From the NCBI GenBank assembly GCA_902775595.1, contig CACYNF010000020.1:3274-54395 (forward strand): a stretch of 51,122 nucleotides of DNA, given 5' to 3'. Both the position numbers and the translations under genes were made by a program. The stretch is from an uncultured bacterium. GTDB taxonomy: Bacteria > Verrucomicrobiota > Kiritimatiellia > RFP12 > UBA1067. A model generated the notes under the pieces. The model was not told the DNA's origin, did no database searches, and saw only the letters and a list, made by a program, of their open reading frames with translations. Below, in pieces: positions 7,998 to 16,701 of this stretch. Position 1 is the first letter of the stretch. Every line of letters starts with the position of its first letter.

Positions 7998-9289
7998 AAT
8001 GTCGATCCCTTTCTGTCGAACAATGCGTCAACGCGTTTCACAAAGGTATTTTCCCTATCTTTCAGCAGCTTTCTGCGCACCATCGTCTCTGCGGCGAACC
8101 AATCGCGGTCCAAGGCCTTGGAAAGAGCCGCATCGAACTGCGCCGGCCAATCAGGCGATGACAGATTCGTTGAACACGACTCCACTCCATACTGCTGCAT
8201 CGCCCCAAAATTCTTGTGCACATAATAAGGCGAATACGCAAGGCTTACGACTGGTGTCCCTTCGCCAACCGCAAAGATGATTGGATGATGCTTCATCGTC
8301 AGCAGGATCTCCGCATCGGCGATAGCACGTCGTATCTCGCGGAATCTACCGACCGCAGGAAACACATCAATTACCTCGCCAGGGAAAAGCAACCGATATT
8401 CCGCCGCACTCTTAAGATCGGACTTGTGCATAGCCAAAAATACAACCTTCTCAATCCTAGTGGCCTTACGCGTCTTCTCGAGTGCCAAATGAACACTTTC
8501 CAGTGCCGATGCTTTTTCAGACCTATCCTTCATCCCCCAAAAATGGAAATTAACTGCAATGTACCTCCCATTGACTTGGCGCCTCGCCGCCTTTTCGCAG
8601 AAGAGCGCGTCGTCGTGCGTAAGCAGCACATGATCGCCAGATATCCCGATTTCAGCAAGCGCTTTTAACGAGTCCTCGTCATCGCGCAGGCCTATTACGC
8701 CGATATCCTTAAAACCCCAATGAGCGAACTTGCGCTCGAGTGGTCCGTTCCACACGCCAATAGTCTGCCCGCTCATCGCCACCGGCACGCCGAGCGTCTT
8801 CGCAAGCCGGCAGAGGACCATTCCCTCCCACAGGCGCGAGCGCGTGGCGCCGGTCAGGTATCCGCCGCCGCTGAAGTAGAGAAGAGAGCACTGCGAGAGC
8901 TGCTGCAGGAACGACGCGCGCCTCGCATTGAGGAACCACGTCTTCATGTTGCGCTTGACGAGATGCGCGTTCAGGAGAAGAAGCGCGGACACCGCCAGGA
9001 ATCCCAGTTTCCTTGTGCGCGAATTCAACTTGTACCAGTCGTGGCGTCTCGTATGGTTGTAGAGCAATACGCGCGGCGCGTAGTCGTGGGCGAAGCGCGG
9101 ATGCTCGCCGAAAGAAAAATCGGGGTTGGGGGTAAGATCGCGTATCTGATAACCCGGATACCGTTCGGCGAGAAGCCTCAGCGTCACGGCGCACTGCGCC
9201 TCGTCGCCCGCGTTGCCGTAGCCATGCCCTCCGACGACAAGTATCGTCTTAGTGCGCAGCCCATTGCGTTCTTTCCTGTTGCCGGCCAT
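7994..9289 (-). CDS. Polysaccharide pyruvyl transferase family protein (second copy)
   Basis: A 431-aa pyruvyl-transferase-family protein (CsaB type). The start region reads TILVVGGHGYGNAGDEAQ, the typical G-Y-G-N-x-G-D-E motif, and the second half has ILLTMKHHPIIFAVGEGTPV, equivalent to the S-x-R-x-H-x-x-I-x-A region. The ATG at 9289 (MAGNRKER) is preferred over 9370 because the extra residues are low-complexity and a small ORF ends 1 bp before 9289. It overlaps the KpsC-like gene by 4 bp. It is clearly divergent from the copy at 3665-4819, so two pyruvylations or two acceptors are possible. Confidence 0.88.
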   Translation of the reverse strand: MAGNRKERNGLRTKTILVVGGHGYGNAGDEAQCAVTLRLLAERYPGYQIRDLTPNPDFSFGEHPRFAHDYAPRVLLYNHTRRHDWYKLNSRTRKLGFLAVSALLLLNAHLVKRNMKTWFLNARRASFLQQLSQCSLLYFSGGGYLTGATRSRLWEGMVLCRLAKTLGVPVAMSGQTIGVWNGPLERKFAHWGFKDIGVIGLRDDEDSLKALAEIGISGDHVLLTHDDALFCEKAARRQVNGRYIAVNFHFWGMKDRSEKASALESVHLALEKTRKATRIEKVVFLAMHKSDLKSAAEYRLLFPGEVIDVFPAVGRFREIRRAIADAEILLTMKHHPIIFAVGEGTPVVSLAYSPYYVHKNFGAMQQYGVESCSTNLSSPDWPAQFDAALSKALDRDWFAAETMVRRKLLKDRENTFVKRVDALFDRKGSTL

Positions 9290-9290
9290 A

Positions 9291-9389
9291 TCAGATCGTT
9301 GCGACAGTCCGCTTGGGAAGCGACTTGAATCGCCCCTCCCTGGGGGCGGCGGCAAGCTCGTCTTCGGCATGTATGGTCGTGGTCGTCAT
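9291..9389 (-). CDS. Possible 32-aa leader peptide upstream of the second pyruvyl transferase
   Basis: A short frame starts at ATG 9389, 7 bases after AAGGTGA, and ends TGA at 9291, one base before the ATG of the pyruvyl transferase (TGATATG). The peptide starts MTTTTIHAEDEL and contains a basic stretch (EGRFKSLPKRTV). It has no recognisable domain. The spacing would couple translation of the next gene. It may be a real microprotein, a leader, or chance. Confidence 0.4.
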   Translation of the reverse strand: MTTTTIHAEDELAAAPREGRFKSLPKRTVATI

Positions 9390-9464
9390 CGCGATTCACC
9401 TTTTCAGTCAAAGTTGTGCACATTATATATCAACGTGCGCCACGGGTCAAGGGCATGGGCGATC

Positions 9465-9839
9465 TCAAGGCAATGCGAAGCGACGGAAGAGCACCACCGC
9501 CCACGACGCGCAGACGAGCGCGATCGCAATGAAAACAGCCGCGCTGCCGTAGTCCTTCGCCCTTTTCGCCCGTTCATCCCAATCCTTCGTGACCATATCC
9601 ACGGTTTCCTCGACTGCGGAATTAAGCAGTTCCACCATCGGCAGCGTTAAATAGACTACGAGAAGCACTCCCGTCTCGGTCCATGTCCTGGGTATCGTCA
9701 ATGCCAGGACAAGATTTAGAATGCCCACCAGGCATTCATGCCGGAAGGCCGCCTCGCGGCGAAAGCATTCCGAAAGCCCGTCAAGCGTTGCCGACATCGC
9801 CTTTCTTGCGTGGCTGAGCCCCTTGTCCTTGTTTCCCAT
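9465..9839 (-). CDS. dgkA: Diacylglycerol kinase (DgkA-type)
   Basis: A small integral-membrane kinase of 124 aa that phosphorylates diacylglycerol to phosphatidic acid with ATP, or undecaprenol in some lineages. The family signatures are clear: FRREAAFRHECLVG, the catalytic PMVELLNSAVEETVD, and AKDYGSAAVFIAIA; three hydrophobic segments follow the N-terminal amphipathic helix. The gene starts at ATG 9839, whose A is also the last base of the TGA of the upstream fusion gene. Enzymes like that fusion release diacylglycerol from phosphatidylethanolamine, so recycling by DgkA is a coherent pairing. About 75 bp separate it from the next gene's possible leader ORF. Confidence 0.95.
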   Translation of the reverse strand: MGNKDKGLSHARKAMSATLDGLSECFRREAAFRHECLVGILNLVLALTIPRTWTETGVLLVVYLTLPMVELLNSAVEETVDMVTKDWDERAKRAKDYGSAAVFIAIALVCASWAVVLFRRFALP

Positions 9840-12541
9840 CACCGAGACTCCTTTCCTGCCGAGGGCGACGCCTCCATAGGCCGGGCGGACAGAAAATTGC
9901 CGCCGTCGACACCGTCCGGGCAGCCCTTTACGCCAGCGAGTTCAAGCATGCCCTCCATCAGATGGCTTTGGCGCAGCGGGGAGTCCTTTGCCGCCTCGAC
10001 GCGCGCGGCGGTTTCAGGGAACGCCGCGCGGTATTCTGGCGAAAGCCAGATCAGCAGCGGTATTTCGTAGACGTCGCGCGACTTCACGTCGCGCCATACA
10101 TGGGAGTCTGGCGATTCGCCGTGGTCGGACACGTAAAACACAAATGACGGTTCATGTAGCTCCGCCACCTGACGAATGATAGAGGAGACGATAAAATCAT
10201 TGTAGGCCACAGATGTATCATACCAGTCTATTTTGCGTCTCGCCTTTGGTTCAAGATGCGCCGCCGTATCAGGCCATTGGCATTTAAAGTATGCAGGGAC
10301 ACGCTTTTCAGCCGGGTGGTGGCAACCGTACAAATGGATGAAAAGCGCAAATGGATCTGTTTTGCTTTCAAGGCATTTCTTGATCTCTGGCAGGGCAACT
10401 TCGTCCGGCAAAGTCCCAGGGACATTGTCGCCCTGGAGAAATTTCGCTTCACCGCAAGAGCGGAAGATGAATGTCCCAACAATATCCTTGGCTTGCCAAT
10501 GCCCTTGGCATGATACAAGCGATGTTTGGTAGCCGGCTTTTTTCAGCAGAGCAGGGAAAACATCCCGCACATCACGCCCACGCCCGAGTTCGCCGTCGGT
10601 CAGCAGCGAACAGAGCGCCTCCGGGGTCGTTGAATGATCTGTCGTCAGGTCGGTGAAAACCACGAGCCCCCCTTCATTTCGCAGAGCATCCAAGGCGGGG
10701 GTCGTCTTCCTCGAATAACCGTAAAGGCTCATGTGGCTACGAGTCAGCGATTCACCTATGACAAAGATGCAGAGCGGAGCTTTCTCCGGGTGCTTCAGAT
10801 CATACGGCGGCGCGTCAGAGCTGGCACGGGCCAAAGCTTGGTAGGATTTCCAGTTTACCACGGTATCGGTAGGCAGATGCAACAACAGAAGCGATCCGCT
10901 GATACGGTTCCAGGTGTGCGGGATGTTAAACAGATTGCGAACCATCATGCATGAGACGAACGCAAAGAAAAGGGCCAGAAGAACAGATATCGCGGAAAAC
11001 CTGGATGTGCAACTGCGTTTACGCACGAAGAAGAGAAATGTCGCCGCCACAGCAGCCAAGAGCAGAACGGCAAGGGCCACGTTCCACAAAGACAGCATGT
11101 CTCCACAGAATTCCGACAGTTCCTCTTTTGATGTCGAAAAGAGAATCAGCACCCAGTTCCCGCTAAGTACCATGTGAAAATTCAAGGCAGTCCAGCATTG
11201 CAGCCCCTCGATCAGTACCCAGAAGGAAAAGAAAAACGGAGCGACAAATCTTGCAAAACTTCCCAACAGGAGAGCCACGGCGACAGACATGCTAGAATAG
11301 AATATGCAAAGTTTGACGGCCAGCCAATACTTTGGCCACAAGACATACAAACGGATCCCCTGGTCGAGGGTGCAAAGAACGAGCGTGAACGCAATCCACC
11401 AGCGTATGCCCCATAGTCGCCATGCTACGCCACGAATGGCATCGATCATGACTTTCCTAGCGCTTGTGCCATGCACCGAGCCTCTACCGCCGAACAAAAC
11501 GGACGACAGACACGGCCAGAACCGGCGGATCAGAATTGCGGCGGCCGTCGGCAGCACCACGGCGGCGGCGGCGGCGGCCATCATCGCAGGGATGGACTTG
11601 TTACCATGCACACGCATGAAGCCGTCAAGTGCAAACGTGACGAAGAAGTGCATGACATAAATCGGGAATGACAGCGACATCATCCATGTCGGCCATTTGC
11701 CGGCCGGCAACGCCAGCCACATGCCGGAAACAAGAAGCGGAATGGCAAAGCAGAGAAGTGAAAGCGGGTCGCCCTTCCGGCTGCTTATGCAGTATGTGCG
11801 AAAAACAACGAGTCCGGCACCTGCGCAGAACAGGAATACGCCAAGCGCACGATCCCGCAGTCTTGTCGCGACGGGGATTCCCGTCCGCCTCAACATTACA
11901 CCAAGGCAAAAGTATGCGGCGCCGAACAGCGATATGCCATAGTAGAAGAAATGGTTTACAGAACTGCTGCGCAACCCGTTACGGTGAGGACTCACGACAT
12001 AATATGCCACAAAAAGGCCTATGACAGATAGCCAGCCAGGGCGTCGGCGCGTGGCAGCGGCTACCAGCGGCGAGAAAAGGATGAGTATAAAAAGTGCGCG
12101 AACATACCACAGCGGGGTAAGAAACGGAGGTCCAAGAAAATCCAGGCCAAGAATATGCTTGAAGTTTGTTGCGGAATGTCCAAGAGCAAAGAAGAAACCG
12201 TTTTCAGAGGCGTTCAAGACGGCAAAACCTATCTTGGCGAATGCAAAAAACAACGCGCTCCACAAGAGGTAGGGGACAGCAAGCGTAAAAAAAAGTTTCC
12301 CCACCTCGCGCCGCCACCATCCCTTTTCATCGAAGTGGCGCGACAGGAAATAGCCGGATACGGTGAAGAAGAAAGGGACTGCCATGCAGCATATTCCGAA
12401 GCGGGTAAGGCGGACAAACCACCATGAACCACTTCCGAACTTTGAATTCCACGCAACATGCGAAAGCGCCACCAGGCATGCGCATATCAGGCTCATGACG
12501 GCGATCTTCGAACTGGTTTCCTGTTCCGTTGCAATCTTCAT
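9839..12541 (-). CDS. Acyltransferase-3 / phosphoethanolamine transferase fusion
   Basis: A 900-aa inner-membrane protein with two enzymes in one chain. Residues about 15-340 form an acyltransferase-3 domain: ICACLVALSHVAW with the catalytic His, VPFFFTVSGYFLSRHF and about ten hydrophobic segments, ending FPIYVMHFFVTFAL. About residues 370-550 are five further TM helices as in EptA/CptA. The C-terminal periplasmic sulfatase-fold domain starts IFVIGESLTRSHMSLYGYSR, where the Thr matches the phosphoenzyme nucleophile of phosphoethanolamine transferases, and has the metal motif FYVSDHGESPD. The expected reactions are O-acylation and transfer of phosphoethanolamine from phosphatidylethanolamine. 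Start: ATG 12541 after AAGGA; a GTG at 12562 is the alternative. It overlaps dgkA. Confidence 0.9.
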   Translation of the reverse strand: MKIATEQETSSKIAVMSLICACLVALSHVAWNSKFGSGSWWFVRLTRFGICCMAVPFFFTVSGYFLSRHFDEKGWWRREVGKLFFTLAVPYLLWSALFFAFAKIGFAVLNASENGFFFALGHSATNFKHILGLDFLGPPFLTPLWYVRALFILILFSPLVAAATRRRPGWLSVIGLFVAYYVVSPHRNGLRSSSVNHFFYYGISLFGAAYFCLGVMLRRTGIPVATRLRDRALGVFLFCAGAGLVVFRTYCISSRKGDPLSLLCFAIPLLVSGMWLALPAGKWPTWMMSLSFPIYVMHFFVTFALDGFMRVHGNKSIPAMMAAAAAAVVLPTAAAILIRRFWPCLSSVLFGGRGSVHGTSARKVMIDAIRGVAWRLWGIRWWIAFTLVLCTLDQGIRLYVLWPKYWLAVKLCIFYSSMSVAVALLLGSFARFVAPFFFSFWVLIEGLQCWTALNFHMVLSGNWVLILFSTSKEELSEFCGDMLSLWNVALAVLLLAAVAATFLFFVRKRSCTSRFSAISVLLALFFAFVSCMMVRNLFNIPHTWNRISGSLLLLHLPTDTVVNWKSYQALARASSDAPPYDLKHPEKAPLCIFVIGESLTRSHMSLYGYSRKTTPALDALRNEGGLVVFTDLTTDHSTTPEALCSLLTDGELGRGRDVRDVFPALLKKAGYQTSLVSCQGHWQAKDIVGTFIFRSCGEAKFLQGDNVPGTLPDEVALPEIKKCLESKTDPFALFIHLYGCHHPAEKRVPAYFKCQWPDTAAHLEPKARRKIDWYDTSVAYNDFIVSSIIRQVAELHEPSFVFYVSDHGESPDSHVWRDVKSRDVYEIPLLIWLSPEYRAAFPETAARVEAAKDSPLRQSHLMEGMLELAGVKGCPDGVDGGNFLSARPMEASPSAGKESR

Positions 12542-12574
12542 GTTGACTTTTCCTTTTATCACAACCAGATACGA

Positions 12575-13834
12575 CTACCCCAGCAGCCACGGTACGGGAA
12601 CGGCATACGCATTGCCGCCCAGCGACTCCACGCTCTTCGACTGCGCGGCAACAAGACGGCACGCCACCGGCTTGTCCAGAATCCCGTCAAGCGCCATCAA
12701 ATGCCGCGCATCATGACGCGAAACGGCGGACGACTGCTTTATCTCTACGGCGACATAGCCGGCGGGAGTTGCTATCAAAAGATCGACTTCAAGTCCGTCT
12801 GCCGTCCGAAGATGATACGCTTCGACGTTGGCGTCCGCGAAATGCATCTGCTTGAGCATTTCCGCGACGACCGCGCTTTCAAACGCATTTCCAGGCAGAA
12901 CCCCCTCGTACCCGGCGACCGTCCTCAAGATCCCTGGATCGATGAAATGCAGTTTGGAAGACTTCACAAGCCTTTTCTTCCGGTTGGCGAACCACGGACG
13001 CAGCAAAACAATCTGGTACGAACGCTCAAGGTACTGCATGAACCTGGCGGCTGTTGACGGCGCAATCATCGCGTCGCGCGCAATGTTGGCGATGGAAACA
13101 ATTCCGCCCGTCTGGAGCGCAAGCGATTTCTGCGCAAGGACGAACGGTTCAAGATCCTTGAGCCGGACAAGATCGCGCACATCGCGCTGGAGATACGTAC
13201 GGGCGTAGTCCGCCAGCCATTTGCGCCGTTCCTTGTCGTCCATGCCAAGTTCGTCGTTCCACACGGCCGGCATGCCGCCAAACGTGAGGTACTTTTCCCA
13301 TGTCAGCGTCGCGGCGGCGAACTGCGGATCGACAACCGGCATTCCCCTAAGAATGTCTTTCGCCTCGCCTGGATTTGCAAGCAGTTTCTGCCAGCGCGAT
13401 TCCCGGATTTGTCCGTCCCAGCCGGTCGTACCGCATTCCGGGAGCATCAATGGATCCAGCTCGAAGATGGACACTCTGCCTGCCAACGTTTCCGAGATGT
13501 GTTCCATGAGAAGGATCTGGCTGGAGCCGGAAAGGACGTAGCGACATTCCTCGTGCGCGTCGTGCGCCGCTTTGACAGTCTCGAACATGGACGGCATCTT
13601 CTGGACTTCGTCCAATATCGCCCGTGGAAAGCGCAAAGCCATATCTTCGGCGGTAAGCGAGGAAAACTGCGCACGCACAATTGGGTCATCGAAAGAAATA
13701 TAGGCAAATTCGGGGAAAATCGTCTTGAGCAACGTTGTTTTGCCCGTCTGCCGAGCGCCGGTAAGCAGAATCAATCTACCGAGCGGCCTCCCCGCCACTT
13801 TTTGAATCACCTCTTTTATGCGCCTATTTTTCAT
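12575..13834 (-). CDS. AAA ATPase with DUF4143 domain
   Basis: A 419-aa AAA_14-DUF4143 protein. The N-terminal ATPase has Walker A LLTGARQTGKTTLL at about residues 23-36, Walker B with FPRAILDEVQKMP, and a sensor stretch YVLSGSSQILLM. The C-terminal half is DUF4143 and ends with a PD-(D/E)xK-like strand pattern, GLEVDLLIATPAGYVAVEIK. Proteins of this family are common, often multi-copy and of unknown function. The ATG at 13834 (MKNRRIKE) is chosen because a near-perfect promoter ends 7 bp upstream, which rules out the longer 13870 frame. It interrupts the glycan gene run with its own promoter, which suggests an independent cassette. Confidence 0.9.
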   Translation of the reverse strand: MKNRRIKEVIQKVAGRPLGRLILLTGARQTGKTTLLKTIFPEFAYISFDDPIVRAQFSSLTAEDMALRFPRAILDEVQKMPSMFETVKAAHDAHEECRYVLSGSSQILLMEHISETLAGRVSIFELDPLMLPECGTTGWDGQIRESRWQKLLANPGEAKDILRGMPVVDPQFAAATLTWEKYLTFGGMPAVWNDELGMDDKERRKWLADYARTYLQRDVRDLVRLKDLEPFVLAQKSLALQTGGIVSIANIARDAMIAPSTAARFMQYLERSYQIVLLRPWFANRKKRLVKSSKLHFIDPGILRTVAGYEGVLPGNAFESAVVAEMLKQMHFADANVEAYHLRTADGLEVDLLIATPAGYVAVEIKQSSAVSRHDARHLMALDGILDKPVACRLVAAQSKSVESLGGNAYAVPVPWLLG

Positions 13835-13841
13835 ATTCGAT

Positions 13842-13870
13842 AGTATAACACGCGATTCCCTAATTGTCAA
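13842..13870 (-). promoter_or_regulatory. Near-consensus sigma-70 promoter of the AAA-DUF4143 gene (leaderless)
   Basis: TTGACA (13870-13865), a 17-bp spacer and TATACT (13847-13842). The ATG at 13834 lies 7 bp past the -10 box, so the transcript should begin at or next to the start codon. Confidence 0.85.
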
Positions 13871-13917
13871 TCGCCGTTTTTACGCCAAAATGCACTTTTC
13901 AATCGGCGATTTTACGC
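13867..13917 (-). repeat. Pair of 19-bp direct repeats over the promoter, possible operator
   Basis: Read on the minus strand, GCGTAAAATCGCCGATTGA (13917-13899) and GCGTAAAAACGGCGATTGA (13885-13867) are 32 bp apart and differ at two bases. The second copy covers most of the -35 box and the first overlaps the stop codon of the upstream FrhB gene. This placement suits a repressor or autoregulator; no binding protein is identified. Confidence 0.6.
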
Positions 13918-15198
13918 TGGATTCTTGTGCTGTGGCATTTTGCGTTTTCGTCCGCCGGACGAGGCAATCGTCAAGACCTTGAAGACGACAGCCGTCGCGA
14001 ACGGACCAAAATGCGCGTATGTCCAGCGCGTGAGCCAAGCCGTTAGTACCTGTCGAAAATGCCCATTGCGGATGTTCGCAGGGGAGAGAACGCTTCGCTT
14101 CAATTTCGTTTCGGCCTCGTCCAGTTTATAGACGAGCTGGGGCTTCTGCATTTGCGCGACTTCCGGCGTTTCAAGCGGTGACGTCTCGAAGGCGCAGGCG
14201 GCGAAGGCATTCCGCATCTCTTCGCTGCGGATTATCACGACGGACTTTCCGAGCGGGTCGGCAATCCATTCCTTTTTGCCCCATGCGTCCTTCACGCTGA
14301 TGTCCGCCTCCACGCACCAGAAGTCCGGGCATTTGCAGCATGCAGGCACGGCGAACGCATACGAGCGCCAAAGGCGCGTCCAGCCGTTTTTGTTGCGATT
14401 GGCAAGATGTAGGTTTGTCCCGTCTTCCGCGGCATAACACGAGTTGAAATTCCCCGCATCCTTGATGCCGGTTTTGTCGCGGAAATCAACGGTGTAGCGG
14501 GCGTCCTTCGCGATGCGCTTGCGGTCGGCGAAATAGTCGGCGAACTGCGGCGTCACGTTGTGCGAGCAGACGAGCGCGCATGTATAAAGCTTCATCTTCC
14601 GGTAGCGCGGATGCTCCGCGAAGAGCGTCTTCACGCCGCGAACGACGCACGGCGTCCCCGTCATGAAACAACGTGCGCCATCCTTCAGGGAAAGGAGCGC
14701 ATCAGAGAAATCGATCGGCTCGTAGATGCTGCCGCGGCCCGCGTCCACCTCGTCCGCCGTGTGCGAGACAGCCGCCACGCCGTGCGCCTCGCCACGGCCG
14801 GAGAGAACGCGCCTCACGTGGATGACCGCATCGATTTTCCTTTCTTCGAGGAGCTTGAGAGCGATAGCCGTCGCGATGCCGCCGGACGCACTTCTGCGGC
14901 GCCCGTCGTCGTTGCCCGAATCCCAGCAGAGAAAACTCCGCGCCAGAACGCCTTCGGGCGCGATCGGCTGCGCCCCGCGCGTCCGTGCCGCGCTCGCGGC
15001 CATCGCGGCAATCTTCGCGGGCGCATTAGGGCAGAACTTCGCGCACAGCCCGCATGACGTGCACTTCTCCCTGTCGATCGATGGTCGCCTGACGAGATCC
15101 CGTCCGGCGACCATTTCAATCGCGCCGTGCGGACACGCCGCGCGGCATATTCCGCAGCCAATGCAGAGATGTTTCTTCAGCGTGCCCTCGACCGTCAT
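13912..15198 (-). CDS. Ferredoxin / coenzyme F420 hydrogenase beta-subunit-like (FrhB) protein
   Basis: A 428-aa iron-sulfur flavoprotein-type protein. The N-terminus carries two 4Fe-4S clusters: Cys at 12, 15, 18 and 22 (CIGCGICRAACP), then CTSCGLCAKFCPN. The rest matches the FrhB/FdhB N- and C-terminal domains: SASGGIATAIALKLL, FMTGTPCVVRGVKTLF and CCKCPDFWCVEADISVKDAW. True F420 hydrogenases are archaeal; homologues in bacterial capsule loci next to pyruvyl transferases and flippases have no settled role, and redox modification of a sugar is a guess. The start overlaps the flippase stop by 4 bp. Confidence 0.88.
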   Translation of the reverse strand: MTVEGTLKKHLCIGCGICRAACPHGAIEMVAGRDLVRRPSIDREKCTSCGLCAKFCPNAPAKIAAMAASAARTRGAQPIAPEGVLARSFLCWDSGNDDGRRRSASGGIATAIALKLLEERKIDAVIHVRRVLSGRGEAHGVAAVSHTADEVDAGRGSIYEPIDFSDALLSLKDGARCFMTGTPCVVRGVKTLFAEHPRYRKMKLYTCALVCSHNVTPQFADYFADRKRIAKDARYTVDFRDKTGIKDAGNFNSCYAAEDGTNLHLANRNKNGWTRLWRSYAFAVPACCKCPDFWCVEADISVKDAWGKKEWIADPLGKSVVIIRSEEMRNAFAACAFETSPLETPEVAQMQKPQLVYKLDEAETKLKRSVLSPANIRNGHFRQVLTAWLTRWTYAHFGPFATAVVFKVLTIASSGGRKRKMPQHKNPA

Positions 15199-16694
15199 CG
15201 CGAAACCCTTCTGTAAACCGCGGAAAGCACCGCATCGCAGACAGGCAGGCGCTTTGAAAGCGCCGGACGCACAGCCCGCAGCATGTCGGCAAGAGCCTCG
15301 GACCGGAAGCCTATCGCCAGTGCGGCGTAGACTGCCAGCGCGGTGGGAACGCCGCAGAATATCCTCATAATGGAACAGCTCGGAAAGGGCATGCCCGCCG
15401 CAAAGGCGGCGGCGGCGGAGATGCCGGCCATCGACAGCGCGGGGAGGACGTCAAGCATCTGCATCCGGAGCGTATAGCCGAGGTATCTCCAGTTCGGAAA
15501 CGAATTGACGAGAAGGCGGCCTATACCGACGGAGAAAGTTCCGCTCGCCACGAAGGCGTACACGCCCCACCGGTAGGATATCGCCATGGAGGTGATTCCG
15601 ATTAGCCGGTTTATTATCGTCAGCGCCATAAAGACGTTGCTGTGTCCACGCGCGACGATGGCCTGCACGTTCACGGTGCTGAAAGGCCTTACCGCACACG
15701 AGAAGCAGGCCAGCCGGAGGAATGGGGCGGAGGGCAGCCACTTCTCGCCAAACAGCGCAACTACAAGCGGCTCGGCGACGACGGCAAGCACGGACATGGC
15801 AGGAAAAACGAAGAACGTAGAACTCCTGATCATTCTTCTCATGGCCGAGCGAAGTCTGCCAGGGTCGTCCTGCATCTTCGCCAGCGCCGGGAACGAGACA
15901 CGCGCGATTGTCGAATCCACGGTGCTCATCATAAATCCCGCAGTGTGGCTGCCTTTGCGTATAAACCCAAGATCGGCACGTGAAAAACACTTTCCCGCGA
16001 CAAGTGTGTAGAGGTTGGCGTACAAATCCCTGACAAGCATGCCAACGAGCATCTTCCAGCCGAACGAGAACATCTGCCTGGCGCTGTCCCGCGAGAATGT
16101 CATCGTCGGGCGCCAGCGTATGACAAGCTGTCTGGCCGCTACACCTGCGACTCCTCCCGCGACAGAACTCCAAACCAGCGCCCATGCACCATATCCGCAA
16201 AACGCCATCCAGATTCCAGTAATTGCGGAAACAAGCGTAGTAGCCCAACTGATGCGGAAGCTCAGCTTGAACTTCATTTTTCTCGCAAGTTCCGCGCCCT
16301 GGACCCCGTTCATGGCATGAAAGAAAATCGAAAGCGACAGGACGCGGAGCATGGGCTTCAGTTCCGGGATTTCGTAGAACTCGGCCACAAACGGCGCAGA
16401 CAGGAAGAGAGCGGCGTACAGCACAAGCGAAAGCACTATACTTATGTAGAACACAGTGTTGAAGTCGTCCTGCGTAGCATCCCTCTTCTGCACAAGGGCG
16501 CGTCCGAGCCCGCAGTCAACGAGAACGTTGCCAAGCGCAATCATGACCGACAAAAGCGCAACCGTGCCGTAGTCGTTAGGAGTCAGGAGCCGGGCTAGGA
16601 CAAGCGTGACGACGAAATGCGCTGCCTGGATGCCGAACTTCTCCATCAGCACCCAGAAGACGCCCTTCGCGACCTTGTCTGTCAGTTTGCCCAT
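15195..16694 (-). CDS. Wzx-type polysaccharide flippase (WzxC-like)
   Basis: A 499-aa polytopic membrane protein of the polysaccharide-export MOP superfamily. It starts with the typical amphipathic lead-in KVAKGVFWVLMEKFGIQAAH, then LARLLTPNDYGTVALLSVMI and LVDCGLGRALVQKRDATQDD, all hallmark stretches of WzxC/TuaB-like flippases; about 12-14 hydrophobic segments follow. It should move the undecaprenyl-linked repeat unit to the periplasmic side. It lies 7 bp after the cytidylyltransferase stop and overlaps the FrhB gene by 4 bp. Together with the WbaP-type enzyme and the ligase-like protein it indicates a Wzx-dependent pathway. Confidence 0.92.
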   Translation of the reverse strand: MGKLTDKVAKGVFWVLMEKFGIQAAHFVVTLVLARLLTPNDYGTVALLSVMIALGNVLVDCGLGRALVQKRDATQDDFNTVFYISIVLSLVLYAALFLSAPFVAEFYEIPELKPMLRVLSLSIFFHAMNGVQGAELARKMKFKLSFRISWATTLVSAITGIWMAFCGYGAWALVWSSVAGGVAGVAARQLVIRWRPTMTFSRDSARQMFSFGWKMLVGMLVRDLYANLYTLVAGKCFSRADLGFIRKGSHTAGFMMSTVDSTIARVSFPALAKMQDDPGRLRSAMRRMIRSSTFFVFPAMSVLAVVAEPLVVALFGEKWLPSAPFLRLACFSCAVRPFSTVNVQAIVARGHSNVFMALTIINRLIGITSMAISYRWGVYAFVASGTFSVGIGRLLVNSFPNWRYLGYTLRMQMLDVLPALSMAGISAAAAFAAGMPFPSCSIMRIFCGVPTALAVYAALAIGFRSEALADMLRAVRPALSKRLPVCDAVLSAVYRRVSR

Positions 16695-16701
16695 CTGTCT
16701 G

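Noticed and set aside
13912-15198. Genuine coenzyme F420 hydrogenase subunit
   Set aside because: No hydrogenase large or small subunits nearby; the context is glycan synthesis, where FrhB-like proteins of unknown function are common.
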